From Pigmentiphaga sp. NML080357 (lineage in GTDB: Bacteria; Pseudomonadota; Gammaproteobacteria; Burkholderiales; Burkholderiaceae_B), in NCBI RefSeq assembly GCF_002188465.1, contig NZ_NINW01000040.1:1-64000 (forward strand): a stretch of DNA of 64,000 nucleotides, in the 5' to 3' direction. The translations under genes were made by a program, and so were the position numbers. The notes below the pieces were generated by a model. The model ran no database searches, had not been told where the DNA came from, and saw only the letters and a program-made list of their open reading frames with translations. Below are positions 24,022 through 33,572 of the stretch, piece by piece. Position 1 is the stretch's first letter, and each line of letters begins with the position of its first letter.

Positions 24022-25473
24022 TTACTGGCTCGCCAGCGACGTGTCGCCCGCCGGCATGCTGTAGTCCTTCAGCTGGGCCAGGAGCGCCATCTGGTGCCGC
24101 AGGGGATCGGTCTGCTTCTTGAACAGCGCGAGACCGCGGGCATTGAGCTCGGGCGCCTGCGGCAGGGCGACCGTGAGCGGGTCGACCGGCTTGCCGGCGA
24201 TGCGGAATTCGTAGTGCAGGTGGGGGCCGGTGGCCCAGCCGGTCGAACCCACGCGGCCGATGAACTGGCCCTGCGAAACCCGCGAACCCTTGGAGAGGCC
24301 GGGTGCGAAGGCGCTCATGTGGGCGTAGAGCGTGGAATATTGGCCGTGGTGACGGACGATCACGACGTTGCCGTAGCCGTTCTGCCTGCCGATGAAGTCG
24401 ATGGTGCCGTCCGCCGTGCTGCGGATGGGGGTGCCCTTCGGTGCGCCGTAGTCCACGCCCTTGTGCTCGCGCCAGGTCTTGAGGATGGGGTGGAAGCGCC
24501 GCGAAAAGCCGGACGTGACGCGGGTGAACTCCATGGGCGAGCGCAGGAAGGCCTTGCGCAGGCTCTTGCCGTCGAAGGTGTAGTAGCCGCCGGTGACGCC
24601 GGGCTGCTGATCGAACCACACCGCCTGGTAAGGCGTCCCCTTGTTGACGAACTCGAGCGCGATCACCTTGCCGGCCCGCACGTAGTTGCCCTGGTGCGTG
24701 TAGGTTTCGTAGACCACGTTGAAGTGGTCGCCGCGGCGCAGGTCGCGGTGGAAGTCGATGTCGCCGGAGAGGATTTCCGCGATCTGGGTGGCAATGCTGT
24801 CGGGGATGTCGGCGGCGTCGGTGGCGCCGAACAGCGAGCTGTGGATTTCGCCATGGGCGATGCGCGTCTCGCGTTCGGTATCCAGCTGCACTTCCTTGGC
24901 CGAAAGGCCTTGCGCGGTGCGCTCGATCTGCAGCATGCGCGAGACGACCTTGCCGTTGGTCTCGGTGCCGGGGGTATGGATGTAGCGCAGCCAGCGGACT
25001 TCGCCCAGTGCGTCGGTCGATGCCTGGACCACGCGGCCGGGGTAGAGCTGGTACAGGCTGCGGGTGTCCGCCGAGCTGCGCACGAAGCGTTCGAGCTCGG
25101 GATCGTCCACGCCCAGCCGGTTCAGCAGCGTGGCGACGGAATCGCCGCGCTGGACGCGCTCCTCGCGGATGAAGTCGGGGGCGTTGGCCTCCTGCTGCGC
25201 GACCTGCTCGGCGAGGTCGGGCAGGTCCAGGGACTGGACGATCCGGGTGGTGGGCAGCATGGCCGCGTCGGGCGCCAGCGGGGCGACGCCGATCGCGGCA
25301 GCGGTGACGAACAGCCCTGCCGCGCCGGCGCCGACGACGATGCGGCGTTTCAGCGGAGACGAGGTGATGGTAAGGGTGGCGGGATGGGAGGTGATGCGGG
25401 AGAAGACTTGCTGCACCGCTTCGGCGATGCGTTTGAGCACCGCGCCGGCGATGCCGGAAAACTTACGATTCAT
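24022..25473 (-). CDS. M23 family murein DD-endopeptidase (MepM/NlpD-like)
   Basis: A 483-residue periplasmic zinc peptidase. It has an N-terminal cytoplasmic segment, one membrane anchor (about residues 45-65), a LysM-like/OapA-type domain (RVQRGDSVATLLNRLGV), a central Csd3/MepM-like domain and a C-terminal M23 domain. Zinc ligands are seen in HKGVDYGAP (HxxxD) and HLHYEFRI (HxH). It should cut peptidoglycan cross-links to allow wall expansion. It is transcribed ahead of anmK and diverges from tyrS. Confidence 0.92.
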   Translation of the reverse strand: MNRKFSGIAGAVLKRIAEAVQQVFSRITSHPATLTITSSPLKRRIVVGAGAAGLFVTAAAIGVAPLAPDAAMLPTTRIVQSLDLPDLAEQVAQQEANAPDFIREERVQRGDSVATLLNRLGVDDPELERFVRSSADTRSLYQLYPGRVVQASTDALGEVRWLRYIHTPGTETNGKVVSRMLQIERTAQGLSAKEVQLDTERETRIAHGEIHSSLFGATDAADIPDSIATQIAEILSGDIDFHRDLRRGDHFNVVYETYTHQGNYVRAGKVIALEFVNKGTPYQAVWFDQQPGVTGGYYTFDGKSLRKAFLRSPMEFTRVTSGFSRRFHPILKTWREHKGVDYGAPKGTPIRSTADGTIDFIGRQNGYGNVVIVRHHGQYSTLYAHMSAFAPGLSKGSRVSQGQFIGRVGSTGWATGPHLHYEFRIAGKPVDPLTVALPQAPELNARGLALFKKQTDPLRHQMALLAQLKDYSMPAGDTSLASQ

Positions 25474-25737
25474 GCGTCCTGGCCCCTGGGGTCGGTTGGG
25501 CTAGAATTGCTTCGGAGTGCGGGTCCGAAGCGCGGCGTGTTCCGCGCCTCGCGCCGTTGTGGCACTGCAACGTTGCTGCGCAGCACAAAAGGAGTCGCAA
25601 GGCTCGAGGGTGATCGAACCGCGCCTCTCATTTGTAACAACGGGATGTAGCCGGAACTGGCCGAGTATATAGAAAGACTCGATGCCCTGCCAATACGATT
25701 AATTACAATTTACACATTTTCCAGAGCAGTTCACGCC

Positions 25738-27015
25738 ATGATCGAAACGAAATCGACCGACCCGTCCGCACCTCTCTCCGGCGCACCGGAGGCGAAGGAG
25801 ACATATCCGGTTACACCGGAGGTCGAGCGCGATCTGGCGATCGTGCGCCGGGGCTGCGACGAGCTGCTGGTGGAAGCCGAATTCGGCCGCAAGCTGGCGC
25901 GCAGCCGGACGACCGGGACGCCCTTGCGCATCAAGCTGGGCCTGGACCCCACCGCGCCCGACATCCACCTCGGACACACGGTGGTGCTGAACAAGATGCG
26001 CCAACTTCAGGAACTCGGCCACACGGTCATTTTCCTGATCGGCGACTTCACCTCCATGATCGGCGACCCCAGCGGCCGCAACGCCACCCGCCCGCCGCTC
26101 ACCCGGGAACAGATCGAGGCCAACGCACAGACCTACTACGCCCAGGCCAGCCTGGTGCTGGACCCGGCCCGCACCGAAGTCCGCTACAACTCCGAATGGT
26201 GCGATCCGCTCGGCGCACGCGGCATGATCCAGCTCGCCTCCCGCTACACCGTCGCCCGCATGCTCGAGCGCGAGGACTTTACCAAGCGCTTCAAGAACGG
26301 CGTGCCGATCTCGGTGCACGAATTCCTCTATCCGCTGATGCAAGGCTACGATTCGGTGGCGCTGAAGGCCGACCTGGAGCTGGGCGGCACCGACCAGAAG
26401 TTCAACCTGCTGGTGGGGCGCGAGCTGCAGAAGGAATACGGCCAGGAGCCCCAGTGCATCCTGACCATGCCGCTGCTCGAAGGCACGGACGGCGTCGAGA
26501 AGATGTCCAAGTCCAAGAACAACTACATCGGCATTTCCGAGTCGCCCGAGTCGATGTTCGGCAAACTGATGTCGATTTCCGACACCTTGATGTGGCGCTA
26601 CTACGAACTGCTGTCGTTCAAGTCGCTCGACGAGATCGCCAGCTTGAAGCGCGACGCCGAGGGCGGCCGCAATCCGCGCGACATCAAGGTCCTGCTGGCG
26701 CAGGAAATCGTTACACGTTTTCACTCGGCCGCTGCCGCCGACCAGGCCCTGGCCGACTTCGAGGCCCGTTTCAAGCAGAAGGCCATCCCGGACCAGATGC
26801 CGGAAGTCTCGCTTGCCGGGGCGCCGCTGGGGATCTTGCACGTGCTGCGCGAGGCCGGGCTGTGCGCCTCGGCTTCCGAAGCGCAGCGCAACATCGAGCA
26901 GGGAGGCGTGCGCATCGATTCGGCCAAGATCGAGGACAAGGGCCTGAAGCTGGAGGCCGGCACCTACGTCGTACAAGTTGGTAAACGAAAGTTCGCCCGC
27001 GTCACGGTACGATGA
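25738..27015 (+). CDS. tyrS: Tyrosyl-tRNA synthetase
   Basis: A 425-residue class I aminoacyl-tRNA synthetase. The ATP motifs are HLGH (in [11 protein letters not shown]) and KMSKSKNN, and the C-terminal S4-like RNA-binding domain starts near residue 360. The sequence is of the TyrZ-like subgroup ([14 protein letters not shown]). The 264-base upstream region shows no convincing tRNA or T-box, as expected for a proteobacterium. The start codon follows an AT-rich leader. Confidence 0.96.
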   Translation: MIETKSTDPSAPLSGAPEAKETYPVTPEVERDLAIVRRGCDELLVEAEFGRKLARSRTTGTPLRIKLGLDPTAPDIHLGHTVVLNKMRQLQELGHTVIFLIGDFTSMIGDPSGRNATRPPLTREQIEANAQTYYAQASLVLDPARTEVRYNSEWCDPLGARGMIQLASRYTVARMLEREDFTKRFKNGVPISVHEFLYPLMQGYDSVALKADLELGGTDQKFNLLVGRELQKEYGQEPQCILTMPLLEGTDGVEKMSKSKNNYIGISESPESMFGKLMSISDTLMWRYYELLSFKSLDEIASLKRDAEGGRNPRDIKVLLAQEIVTRFHSAAAADQALADFEARFKQKAIPDQMPEVSLAGAPLGILHVLREAGLCASASEAQRNIEQGGVRIDSAKIEDKGLKLEAGTYVVQVGKRKFARVTVR

Positions 27016-27128
27016 AGGGCCGGAGTCGCTTTCCGGGCCGCCCCCGGGCGCACCACGCCGCGCACGGCGGTTAGAACCCAGGCACATCATGCCGTGGTAA
27101 ACGATTCTTAGTTCTTAGGAGTATCGCG

Positions 27129-27779
27129 ATGAAGCTCTGGAGCAATTCCTTCATGGATGGCGAACCCATCCCGGCGCGCTATGCCTTCGGCAAGATCGAT
27201 CCCAAGACGCAGGTGACGCTGTCGGACAACGTCAATCCCCATCTCGCCTGGGACGACGTGCCGGCGGGCACGAAATCTTTCGCGATCATCTGCCACGACT
27301 ACGACGTGCCCAGCAAGGGCGACGACGTCAACCAGGCCGGCCGGCAGGTGCCCGCCGACTTGCCGCGCGTGGATTTCTTCCACTGGGTGCTGGTGGACCT
27401 GCCGGCATCCAGGACCGAGATCGAGGAAGGCGAGTTCAGCAACGGCGTGACGCCGCGCGGCAAGGCCGGCCCCCATGCGCCCGGCGATACCCGCCAGGGC
27501 GTCAACGACTACACCGGATGGTTCGCCGCCGACCACGACATGAGCGGCGACTACTACGGCTATGACGGCCCGTGCCCGCCGTGGAACGATTCCATCGTGC
27601 ACCACTACGTCTTCACGGTGTATGCGCTGGACGTGCCCAAGGTGGCCGTGGAAGGCAAGTTCACCGGGGGCGACGTGCGCCGCGCGATAGAAAAGCACGT
27701 GCTGGGGCAGGCGGCGCTCATGGGCACCTACACCTTGAACCCCGCGCTGGCGCCCAGGCAGATCGCTTCCAATGACTGA
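27129..27779 (+). CDS. YbhB/YbcL family Raf kinase inhibitor-like (PEBP) protein
   Basis: A 216-residue phosphatidylethanolamine-binding-protein fold. The conserved ligand-pocket motifs are CHDYDVPSKGDDVN, FFHWVLVDLP and YDGPCPPWNDSIVHHYVF. There is no signal peptide, so it is probably cytoplasmic. Bacterial members have no settled function. GGAG lies nine bases before the ATG. It overlaps the next gene by 8 bases. Confidence 0.88.
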   Translation: MKLWSNSFMDGEPIPARYAFGKIDPKTQVTLSDNVNPHLAWDDVPAGTKSFAIICHDYDVPSKGDDVNQAGRQVPADLPRVDFFHWVLVDLPASRTEIEEGEFSNGVTPRGKAGPHAPGDTRQGVNDYTGWFAADHDMSGDYYGYDGPCPPWNDSIVHHYVFTVYALDVPKVAVEGKFTGGDVRRAIEKHVLGQAALMGTYTLNPALAPRQIASND

Positions 27780-28425
27780 GCTCTGGCTGGTCCGGCACGG
27801 CGAAACCGAATGGAACCGGTTGCGCCGCGTGCAGGGAACGCTCGATATCGGCCTGAACGCGCTGGGGCGCGCACAGGCCGAGCAGGTTGCGGCTCGTTTT
27901 CACCCGGGGCGCGACCGCGTGCACGCTATCTACAGCAGCGACCTCGGGCGGGCGCATGACACGGCGCGGCCGACCGCCGCGCGGCTGGGCCTGGAGGTCC
28001 GGCTCGACCCGGGACTGCGCGAGCGCAAATACGGCATCTTCGAGGGGCTCAGCTTCGACGAATTGGCCGAGCGCCATCCCGAGGCTGCCGTCGCCGTCCG
28101 CGAGCGGCATCCGGACTACGAGCTGGACGGGGGCGAGTCGCTGCGCCAGTTCCATCAGCGCGTGGTGGCGACGCTGGATCGCATTGCCGCCGCCCATCCC
28201 GGCGAGCGGGTGCTGGTGTTCACCCACAGCGGCGTGCTGGACACCGCCTACCGCCACGCCCAGGGGCTGTCGCTGCGGGCCGAGCGCCGCCATACGCTGC
28301 ACAACGTCAGCATCAACCGTCTCGTGGTCGAGGACGGCGCGTGGCGCGTGGACGGCTGGGGCGACGTCGCCCACCTCGACGGCGGGCTGCAGGACGCGTG
28401 GGAAGAGCCGGCCGACGCCGCCTAG
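27772..28425 (+). CDS. Histidine phosphatase family protein (GpmB-like)
   Basis: A 217-residue phosphoglycerate-mutase-like phosphatase. The catalytic motif LVRHGETEWN starts at residue 6, SSDLGRAHDTA carries the second arginine, and a later TFTHSGV-type segment (VFTHSGVLDT) supplies the second histidine. It is more probably a phosphatase than a mutase, given its short length. The start overlaps the PEBP gene, so the two are co-translated. Confidence 0.9.
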   Translation: MTELWLVRHGETEWNRLRRVQGTLDIGLNALGRAQAEQVAARFHPGRDRVHAIYSSDLGRAHDTARPTAARLGLEVRLDPGLRERKYGIFEGLSFDELAERHPEAAVAVRERHPDYELDGGESLRQFHQRVVATLDRIAAAHPGERVLVFTHSGVLDTAYRHAQGLSLRAERRHTLHNVSINRLVVEDGAWRVDGWGDVAHLDGGLQDAWEEPADAA

Positions 28426-28504
28426 GGCGCCTCGCGGGGCCGAGCTGCGGGCTGGCCGCGTGCCGCCGGGGCGCCTCGTTCCATGTCGCTCCGGCGCAGC
28501 CATC

Positions 28505-29398
28505 GTGGACCTGAAGCAACTCGAATATTTCGTGCGCGTGGCCGAACTGGGCGGCTTCACGCGCGCTTCCATCGCGCTGAACATCGCGCAGCCGGCGCTG
28601 AGCCGCCAGGTACGCCAGCTCGAGATGGAGCTGGGGCAAAGCCTGCTGACGCGCAACGGGCGGGGCGTCGTTCCCACGGAAGCGGGCAAGGTCTTGCTCG
28701 AACACGGGCGAGGCATCCTGCACCAGGTCTCGCGCACGCGCGAAGAACTGGGCCGCGTGCGCGGCGCGCTCGCCGGCCGGGTTGCGATCGGGCTGCCGCC
28801 GCGCTTTGCCAAGATGCTGACCGTGCCGCTGACCCGGGTCGTCAGGCAGCGCCTGCCGGAGGCCGCGCTATCCATTTCCGAGAATCTGTCGACCAGCCTG
28901 CAGGAGTCGCTGATCAGCGGGCGGCTGGATATCGCGCTGCTGTACAACCCCGTGCCTTCCCCGGACGTCGATAGCGTGGTGCTGCTGGAAGAGGACTTCT
29001 ACCTGGTCAGGCGGCGCGGCAGCGGTCCGGCGCGCAAGTCCATCGGCGTGCGCGAGCTCGCGGACGAGCCCCTGATCATCCCGACCCGGCCCAATACGAT
29101 ACGCATGCTGGTCGAGGCGGAGCTGGCGAACATCGGCAGGCATCCGAAAATAGCGATGGAGATCGACGGCGTCGCCGCGATGCTCGACCTGGTCGCCGAG
29201 GGAGTCGGGGCGGCGGTACTGTCGGTCAACGCGGTGCGAACTTCCGGCCGCGAGCGGGTGTTCCACGCCATTCCCATCGTCAAGCCGCGGCTGCGCAGCA
29301 AGCTTGCCCTCGCGGTCAGCGCGCAGCGGCCCGCCACGCGCACCCAGCAGGCCATGCAGGACATCATCCGCGAACTGGTGCTGGACCTGCGGATGTGA
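28505..29398 (+). CDS. LysR family transcriptional regulator
   Basis: A 297-residue regulator. An N-terminal winged helix begins [20 protein letters not shown] and contains the recognition segment [14 protein letters not shown] (about residues 29-42). A substrate-binding domain fills residues 90-297. The start is GTG; no ATG is in a sensible place, and longer frames run back across the phosphatase gene. The sequence resembles the Nac/CynR-type LysR group. It converges on the aldolase-dehydrogenase operon, and its end overlaps the last gene of that operon by 35 bases. Its target is not obvious. Confidence 0.88.
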   Translation: MDLKQLEYFVRVAELGGFTRASIALNIAQPALSRQVRQLEMELGQSLLTRNGRGVVPTEAGKVLLEHGRGILHQVSRTREELGRVRGALAGRVAIGLPPRFAKMLTVPLTRVVRQRLPEAALSISENLSTSLQESLISGRLDIALLYNPVPSPDVDSVVLLEEDFYLVRRRGSGPARKSIGVRELADEPLIIPTRPNTIRMLVEAELANIGRHPKIAMEIDGVAAMLDLVAEGVGAAVLSVNAVRTSGRERVFHAIPIVKPRLRSKLALAVSAQRPATRTQQAMQDIIRELVLDLRM

Positions 29399-30194
29399 GG
29401 CCGTGCGCGCGGCGCAGCCAGTCCAGCCCGGCCGAAGTCCCGCCCGGTGCGCTTCCCCGCTCCGGGTGATACTCGCAGCCTATCCAGCCGTCGTAGCCCA
29501 GGGCATCGATCAATTCGAACAGGTAGGGGAAGTTCACCTCGCCGGTGTCGGGCTCGTGGCGGTCGGGCACGCCGGCGATCTGCATGTGCCCCACGCACCC
29601 GGTCGGCACGTAGCGGCGCAGCCGGGCCGCGAGGTCGCCTTCCACGATCTGGCAGTGATAGAGGTCCATCTGTACCTGGAGGTGGGGCGAGCCGACCTCG
29701 CGCACGATCGCGTGCGCCTCGTCCTGGCGCGTCAGGAAAAAACCGGGCGCATCGCGAGGGTTGATCGGTTCGATCAGCACACGGCGCCCGCTGCGCGCGG
29801 CCAGACCGGCGGCCCAGGCCAGGTTCTCCACATAGGTCGCGTGCAGCGCCCGCCGGTCGATGCCGGCCGGCACGAGCCCCGACATCACGTGCAGGCATTC
29901 GCATTCGAGCGCCGCGGCGTAGTCGAGCGCGCGCAGGAAACCGTCGCGGAACTCCCGTTCGCGGCCGGGCAGGCACGCGATGCCCCGTTCCGCCGGATCC
30001 TGCCTGGGCGTCGCATTGAAGAAAACCAGCCGCAGGCCATGGCCCTCGAGCCGCGCCGCCAGCTCGGCGGCGGGATAGGGATAGGGAAAGAAGAACTCGA
30101 CGGCGGCGAAGCCGTCGCGTGCCGCGCAACCGAACCGGTCGAGGAACGGCCGGTCGGGATACAGCATGGTCAGGTTGGCGGCAAAGCGCGGCAT
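29364..30194 (-). CDS. Hydroxypyruvate isomerase family / 2-oxo-tetronate isomerase-like protein
   Basis: A 276-residue TIM-barrel enzyme of the Hyi/OtnI group. [19 protein letters not shown] at the start, [16 protein letters not shown] (metal Glu), [13 protein letters not shown] and GCEYHP (second Glu) are family hallmarks. Members isomerise hydroxypyruvate to tartronate semialdehyde or 2-oxo-tetronates to 3-oxo-tetronates. It is the last gene of an operon with a 2-hydroxyacid dehydrogenase, a class II aldolase and a Bug receptor, which points to degradation of a C3-C4 sugar acid. The exact substrate is inference. Confidence 0.88.
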   Translation of the reverse strand: MPRFAANLTMLYPDRPFLDRFGCAARDGFAAVEFFFPYPYPAAELAARLEGHGLRLVFFNATPRQDPAERGIACLPGREREFRDGFLRALDYAAALECECLHVMSGLVPAGIDRRALHATYVENLAWAAGLAARSGRRVLIEPINPRDAPGFFLTRQDEAHAIVREVGSPHLQVQMDLYHCQIVEGDLAARLRRYVPTGCVGHMQIAGVPDRHEPDTGEVNFPYLFELIDALGYDGWIGCEYHPERGSAPGGTSAGLDWLRRAHGLTSAGPAPVRG

Positions 30195-30210
30195 GGCGGC
30201 GGGGCGGTCG

Positions 30211-31146
30211 TCAGACCGGCGTCAGTACCCGGCCTGTGCGGAAGTAGGCGTCGAGGTTGTCGCACACCAGCGCCTCCATGTCGGCCCGCGATTCGCGCGT
30301 GAAGCCCGCGATGTGCGACAGGGCGACGACGTTGTCCATGGCGAGCAGGGCTTCCGGCACATTGGGCTCGTTCTCGAACACGTCCAGGCCGGCGCCGCCC
30401 AGGCGGCCTTCCTGCAGCGCACGCACCAGCGCCGCTTCGTCCACCACGCTGCCGCGCGCGATGTTCACCAGGATGCCCCGGGGCCCGAGGGCGTCCAGGA
30501 CCTCGGCATTGACCAGGTGCCGCGTCTGCGCGCCGCCGGGACAGGCCACCACGAGGAAGTCGGCCCACTTCGCCAGTTCGACCAGCGAGGCGACGTGCTG
30601 CCCGGCAAAGCCTTCCACCGGGCGGCGCGTGTTGTAGCGCACCGTCATGTCGAAACCGGCGGCGCGGCGGCCCACGGCCTGGCCGATTCCGCCGAAGCCG
30701 AGCAGCCCCATGTTCTTGCCGTGCACCCGCGTCATCAGCGGACGCTGGCCGGATTTCCAGCCGCCCGCCCGCACGAAGCGATCGGTCGTCGAAATGCCGC
30801 GGGCCACGTCGATTGCCAGTCCCATCGCGAGGTCCGCGACACAACCGTCCAGCACCTGCGGCGTATTACTGATCTGGATGCCCAGCCGCTTGGCCGTATC
30901 GACGTCGATCTTGTCGTATCCCACGCCGAAATTGGCGATGACCTTGGCGTTGGGCAAGGACTCGAGAATGGAGGCATCGCACGCGTCGCGAACGTGCACC
31001 ACGATGCCTTCGAATTCCGCGCCGTGCTCGGCGAGGAACGCGGCCGGGTCGGGCTGCTTCCACAGCGGTGCGATGTCATAGTCGCGCGCCAGGCGGGCGT
31101 CGGCGGGCGGGGTGATGGGACCGATCTGCAGTACGCGGTGTTTCAT
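30211..31146 (-). CDS. D-isomer-specific 2-hydroxyacid dehydrogenase (NAD-binding)
   Basis: A 311-residue dehydrogenase. [13 protein letters not shown] nucleotide-binding loop lies near residue 150. The catalytic Arg is in [11 protein letters not shown], the Glu in FENEPNVP and the His in LSHIAGFT. In glyoxylate/hydroxypyruvate reductases the last motif is usually L(P/A)HxGS; here it is LSHIAG, a small deviation. It is third in a four-gene operon and starts 54 bases after the aldolase stop. It probably oxidises or reduces the 2-hydroxy/2-oxo acid that the operon handles. Confidence 0.9.
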   Translation of the reverse strand: MKHRVLQIGPITPPADARLARDYDIAPLWKQPDPAAFLAEHGAEFEGIVVHVRDACDASILESLPNAKVIANFGVGYDKIDVDTAKRLGIQISNTPQVLDGCVADLAMGLAIDVARGISTTDRFVRAGGWKSGQRPLMTRVHGKNMGLLGFGGIGQAVGRRAAGFDMTVRYNTRRPVEGFAGQHVASLVELAKWADFLVVACPGGAQTRHLVNAEVLDALGPRGILVNIARGSVVDEAALVRALQEGRLGGAGLDVFENEPNVPEALLAMDNVVALSHIAGFTRESRADMEALVCDNLDAYFRTGRVLTPV

Positions 31147-31200
31147 TGTGGGTTCCTTCTTGTCGGGATGGGAATGGGCGCCGTCGTTCCGGCGCGCATC

Positions 31201-32013
31201 CTAATCACGATAGCTCATGTCGCGCCGGTCCAGCATCCGCAGCAGCGCGGGCCACTCGCGCTCGCCATGCGGCGGGTGGCTGCCGTCCGGATTGGGCGTG
31301 GGGGCGCGGCGCAACTGCTGGTAGGCGCGCTCCACCATGGCCGCCGCGGGCATGTGCAGCGGGCTGCCGGCCGACAGGGTCAAGAGCTGCGTCTGGCAGG
31401 CCCGCTCCAGCCGCTGCATGTTCACGAAGGCCTCGGCCACGTTGCTGCCCACTGCCAGCAGGCCGTGGTTGCGCAGGATCATGACGTCCTTGTCGCCCAG
31501 GTTGCTGGCGAGCCGTTGCCGTTCGTCCAGGTCCACGGCCACCCCTTCGAACTCGTGATATGCCACCGCCGAAGCGAACCGCATCGCGGTCTGGTTCAGT
31601 GGCAGCAATCCGCATTCGAGGGCAGACACCGCCATGCCGGCGGGCGTGTGGGTGTGCAGGACGCAGCCGACGTCGGGCCGCGCGCCATGGATGGCGCTGT
31701 GGATGACGTAGCCGGGCAGGTTGATGGTGTAGTCGGCGTTGGGATTGTGGATCACGTTGCCCGCGAGGTCGACCTTGATCAGGCACGAGGCCGTGATTTC
31801 CTCGTACATCATGCCGAAGGGGTTGATCAGGAAATGTTCCTCGGCGCCCGGCACGCGCGCCGAGATGTGATTCAGGATCATGTCGCTCATGCCGAACAGG
31901 TCGATCAGGCGATAGCAGGCGGCCAGGTCGACGCGGACTCGCCGTTCGGCGTCGGTGGCGCCGGGGTGAAAGGAAGTTTGCCGCGCGCGCGGCGCCGTAT
32001 CCGTGTTCATCAT
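31201..32013 (-). CDS. Class II aldolase/adducin family protein
   Basis: A 270-residue protein of the AraD/FucA/adducin fold. Visible features are ACYRLIDLFGMSDMILNHIS, HFLINPFGMMYEE, the zinc-binding HTHTPAGMAVSA, and ILRNHGLLAVG. The length and motifs fit 3-oxo-tetronate 4-phosphate decarboxylase (OtnC)-like proteins as well as plain aldolases. The start is ATG 32013 (or the next codon, also ATG); the frame stays open upstream across the receptor gene, but that reading is antisense-type noise. It begins 23 bases after the Bug receptor stop. Confidence 0.88.
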   Translation of the reverse strand: MMNTDTAPRARQTSFHPGATDAERRVRVDLAACYRLIDLFGMSDMILNHISARVPGAEEHFLINPFGMMYEEITASCLIKVDLAGNVIHNPNADYTINLPGYVIHSAIHGARPDVGCVLHTHTPAGMAVSALECGLLPLNQTAMRFASAVAYHEFEGVAVDLDERQRLASNLGDKDVMILRNHGLLAVGSNVAEAFVNMQRLERACQTQLLTLSAGSPLHMPAAAMVERAYQQLRRAPTPNPDGSHPPHGEREWPALLRMLDRRDMSYRD

Positions 32014-32036
32014 GGGTTCCACTTTCGATGACGGGG

Positions 32037-33026
32037 TTATTGCTTTTCGATCCTGGCTTCCTCGATCACGACGCGCCATTTGGCCGCGTCTTTCAGGAAG
32101 ACTTCCTTGAGTGCCTCCGGGCTGCTGCCGCGCGGCTCGATGCCGAGCGAGACGAAGCGCTGGCGCACCTCGGGGGTGGCCAGGGCCTTGGCGATCTCGC
32201 GGTTCAGTTTCTGCACGACGTCGGCGGGCGTGCCGGCCGGGGCGACGATGCCATTCCAGGATTCGGACACATACCTGGACAGGGTCGGGCCGCCGCTTTC
32301 GGCGATGGTGGGTACGTCGGGCAGGAAGCCGATCCGCGCCGGCGCGGTCGTGGCGATGGCCCGCAGCGAACCGCCCCGGATCTGGCCGAGCGCGCCGGTG
32401 ACGGTTTCCATCGCCACCTGTACGCTGCGTCCGCGCAGCGCGGCGATGACGTCCCCGGTGGACTTGAAGGGGACGATGGGCACGTCCAGTCCCGCCATGG
32501 TGGCGAACAGCCGGGCCGACAGGTGCTGGGCGCTGCCGACGCTGATGGTGCCGATGTTGAAGTGCGCGGGATCGCGCCGGGCGGCGGCGATGACGTCGGC
32601 CACGGTCTTGAGCGGGCTGTCCTTGTCGGCGACCAGCAGGAAGTGAAAGGTCCCGATGGTGGAGATCATGGCAAAGTCGTCGACGGGGTCGTAGGGCAGC
32701 GATTTGAACAGGTAGGGGCTGAAGGCGTTCTGGCCGCTGACCAGCAGCAGGGTGTAGCCGTCGGGAGCGGCGCGGGCGACCGCGGAGGCGGCGGTGATGC
32801 CGCCGGCGCCGGGGGCATTCTCGACGACCACGCTCTGGCCCATGGACTTGGCCATCTCCTGGGCAAGGGTCCGGACAACGGTGTCGCCCAGGCCGCCGGG
32901 GCCGAAACCGACGACGATCTTGACCGGCTTGTGGGGAAAGTCTTGGGCGAAGGCCGGTGCGGTGGGGGCGAGGAGGGAAAGGGCGACCAGCAATGGGGCG
33001 AGGTGCCTGATGTAGCGGCGGTCCAT
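32037..33026 (-). CDS. Bug-family periplasmic solute receptor
   Basis: A 329-residue receptor. The signal peptide covers residues 1-27 (LLVALSLLAPTAPAFA, mature start QDFPHKPVKIVVGFGPGG). Family blocks VVVENAPGAGGITAAS, APDGYTLLLV and YDPVDDFAMI follow. AGGAGA lies six bases before ATG 33026. It is the first gene of the receptor-aldolase-dehydrogenase-isomerase operon, so its ligand is likely a hydroxy acid or sugar acid used by those enzymes. No TctA/TctB genes adjoin it. Confidence 0.92.
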   Translation of the reverse strand: MDRRYIRHLAPLLVALSLLAPTAPAFAQDFPHKPVKIVVGFGPGGLGDTVVRTLAQEMAKSMGQSVVVENAPGAGGITAASAVARAAPDGYTLLLVSGQNAFSPYLFKSLPYDPVDDFAMISTIGTFHFLLVADKDSPLKTVADVIAAARRDPAHFNIGTISVGSAQHLSARLFATMAGLDVPIVPFKSTGDVIAALRGRSVQVAMETVTGALGQIRGGSLRAIATTAPARIGFLPDVPTIAESGGPTLSRYVSESWNGIVAPAGTPADVVQKLNREIAKALATPEVRQRFVSLGIEPRGSSPEALKEVFLKDAAKWRVVIEEARIEKQ

Positions 33027-33115
33027 GGTGTCTCCTGGTGGGTGCGGTGTCATCCCGCTTGGGGCGATTGTGGCGGGAGCGAGCGGGGGGGCGATAGCCT
33101 GTCGGGCGGACAGCT

Positions 33116-33133
33116 GATATGCCGATTTGATAT
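33116..33133 (-). promoter_or_regulatory. ATAT-N9-ATAT element upstream of the receptor operon
   Basis: CATATCAAATCGGCATATC on the minus strand resembles a LysR-type half-site pair, about 90-107 bases before the receptor start. The only LysR gene of this neighbourhood is the convergent one at 28505-29398. Pattern only. Confidence 0.25.
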
Positions 33134-33251
33134 GGAAGGGGGGGGTCTTGAGGTATTCGTTGCGGCTTTGCGGTATGGAAGAGTGCGCCGCCGCGCATCG
33201 CTCAGCGGGACAAACGCAGGCGCGTGCCTGTGCCTTCCTTCCACTCTGCGC

Positions 33252-33257
33252 TAAAAT
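33252..33257 (+). promoter_or_regulatory. Candidate -10 element for the glyA transcript
   Basis: TAAAAT in CGCTAAAATAGTGCG lies 18 bases before the P1 stem of the ZTP aptamer, which is where transcription should begin. The -35 is unclear. The same CG-TAAAATA-GCG style is found before ribB. Confidence 0.45.
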
Positions 33258-33274
33258 AGTGCGCATTGCCTTCG

Positions 33275-33414
33275 CCCTGCGTAACTGGCGATTCTAGGAA
33301 GCGGTTTCCAGCCGCTTTCCAGGTGGGTAAACCACAAGGAAGCGCAGGGTTTTGGCGGTATCCGGCACGAGCCTTCAGGCGGTGCCGGGGCCGCTCGCCG
33401 TTCGCCTGGGCAGC
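33275..33414 (+). promoter_or_regulatory. ZTP (pfl motif) riboswitch upstream of glyA
   Basis: CCCTGCG (33275-33281) pairs with CGCAGGG (33343-33349) as P1. UAACUGGCG follows the 5' strand, GGUGGGUAAACCAC forms the inner hairpin (about 33321-33335), and the distal CCGUUCGCCUGGGCA (33399-33413) is the hallmark of the second half of the pfl aptamer. ZTP riboswitches sense the AICAR triphosphate that builds up when 10-formyl-tetrahydrofolate is low, and they switch on one-carbon genes such as glyA. The linker between the halves (33350-33396) holds an extra GCGGTATCCGGCA...GGTGCCGGGGCCGC stem. No clear intrinsic terminator follows the aptamer, so control may be at translation. Confidence 0.85.
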
Positions 33415-33572
33415 CGTTAGGCAGTTCGTAGATCGCGCATGACCACGAGTTTTTGCCAATCCGCCCGCCGGCGGGGCGGCCATGCCGGGGTAGCGCGGTT
33501 TTCGTAATCACGGCTGGCCGGTTGCGTCTATAACATGCCGGTTGGCCGCTCTGCACAGGAAAGGAAACTGTC

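Noticed and set aside
24016..25650. 544-codon plus-strand frame across the M23 endopeptidase
   Set aside because: It is antisense to a gene with intact zinc motifs; no domain or good start is seen.
31201..33198. Possible fusion of the class II aldolase with a 400-residue N-terminal extension
   Set aside because: The extension is an Arg/Pro-rich reading of the Bug receptor gene in another frame. The receptor itself has a signal peptide, a ribosome-binding site and family motifs in its own frame.
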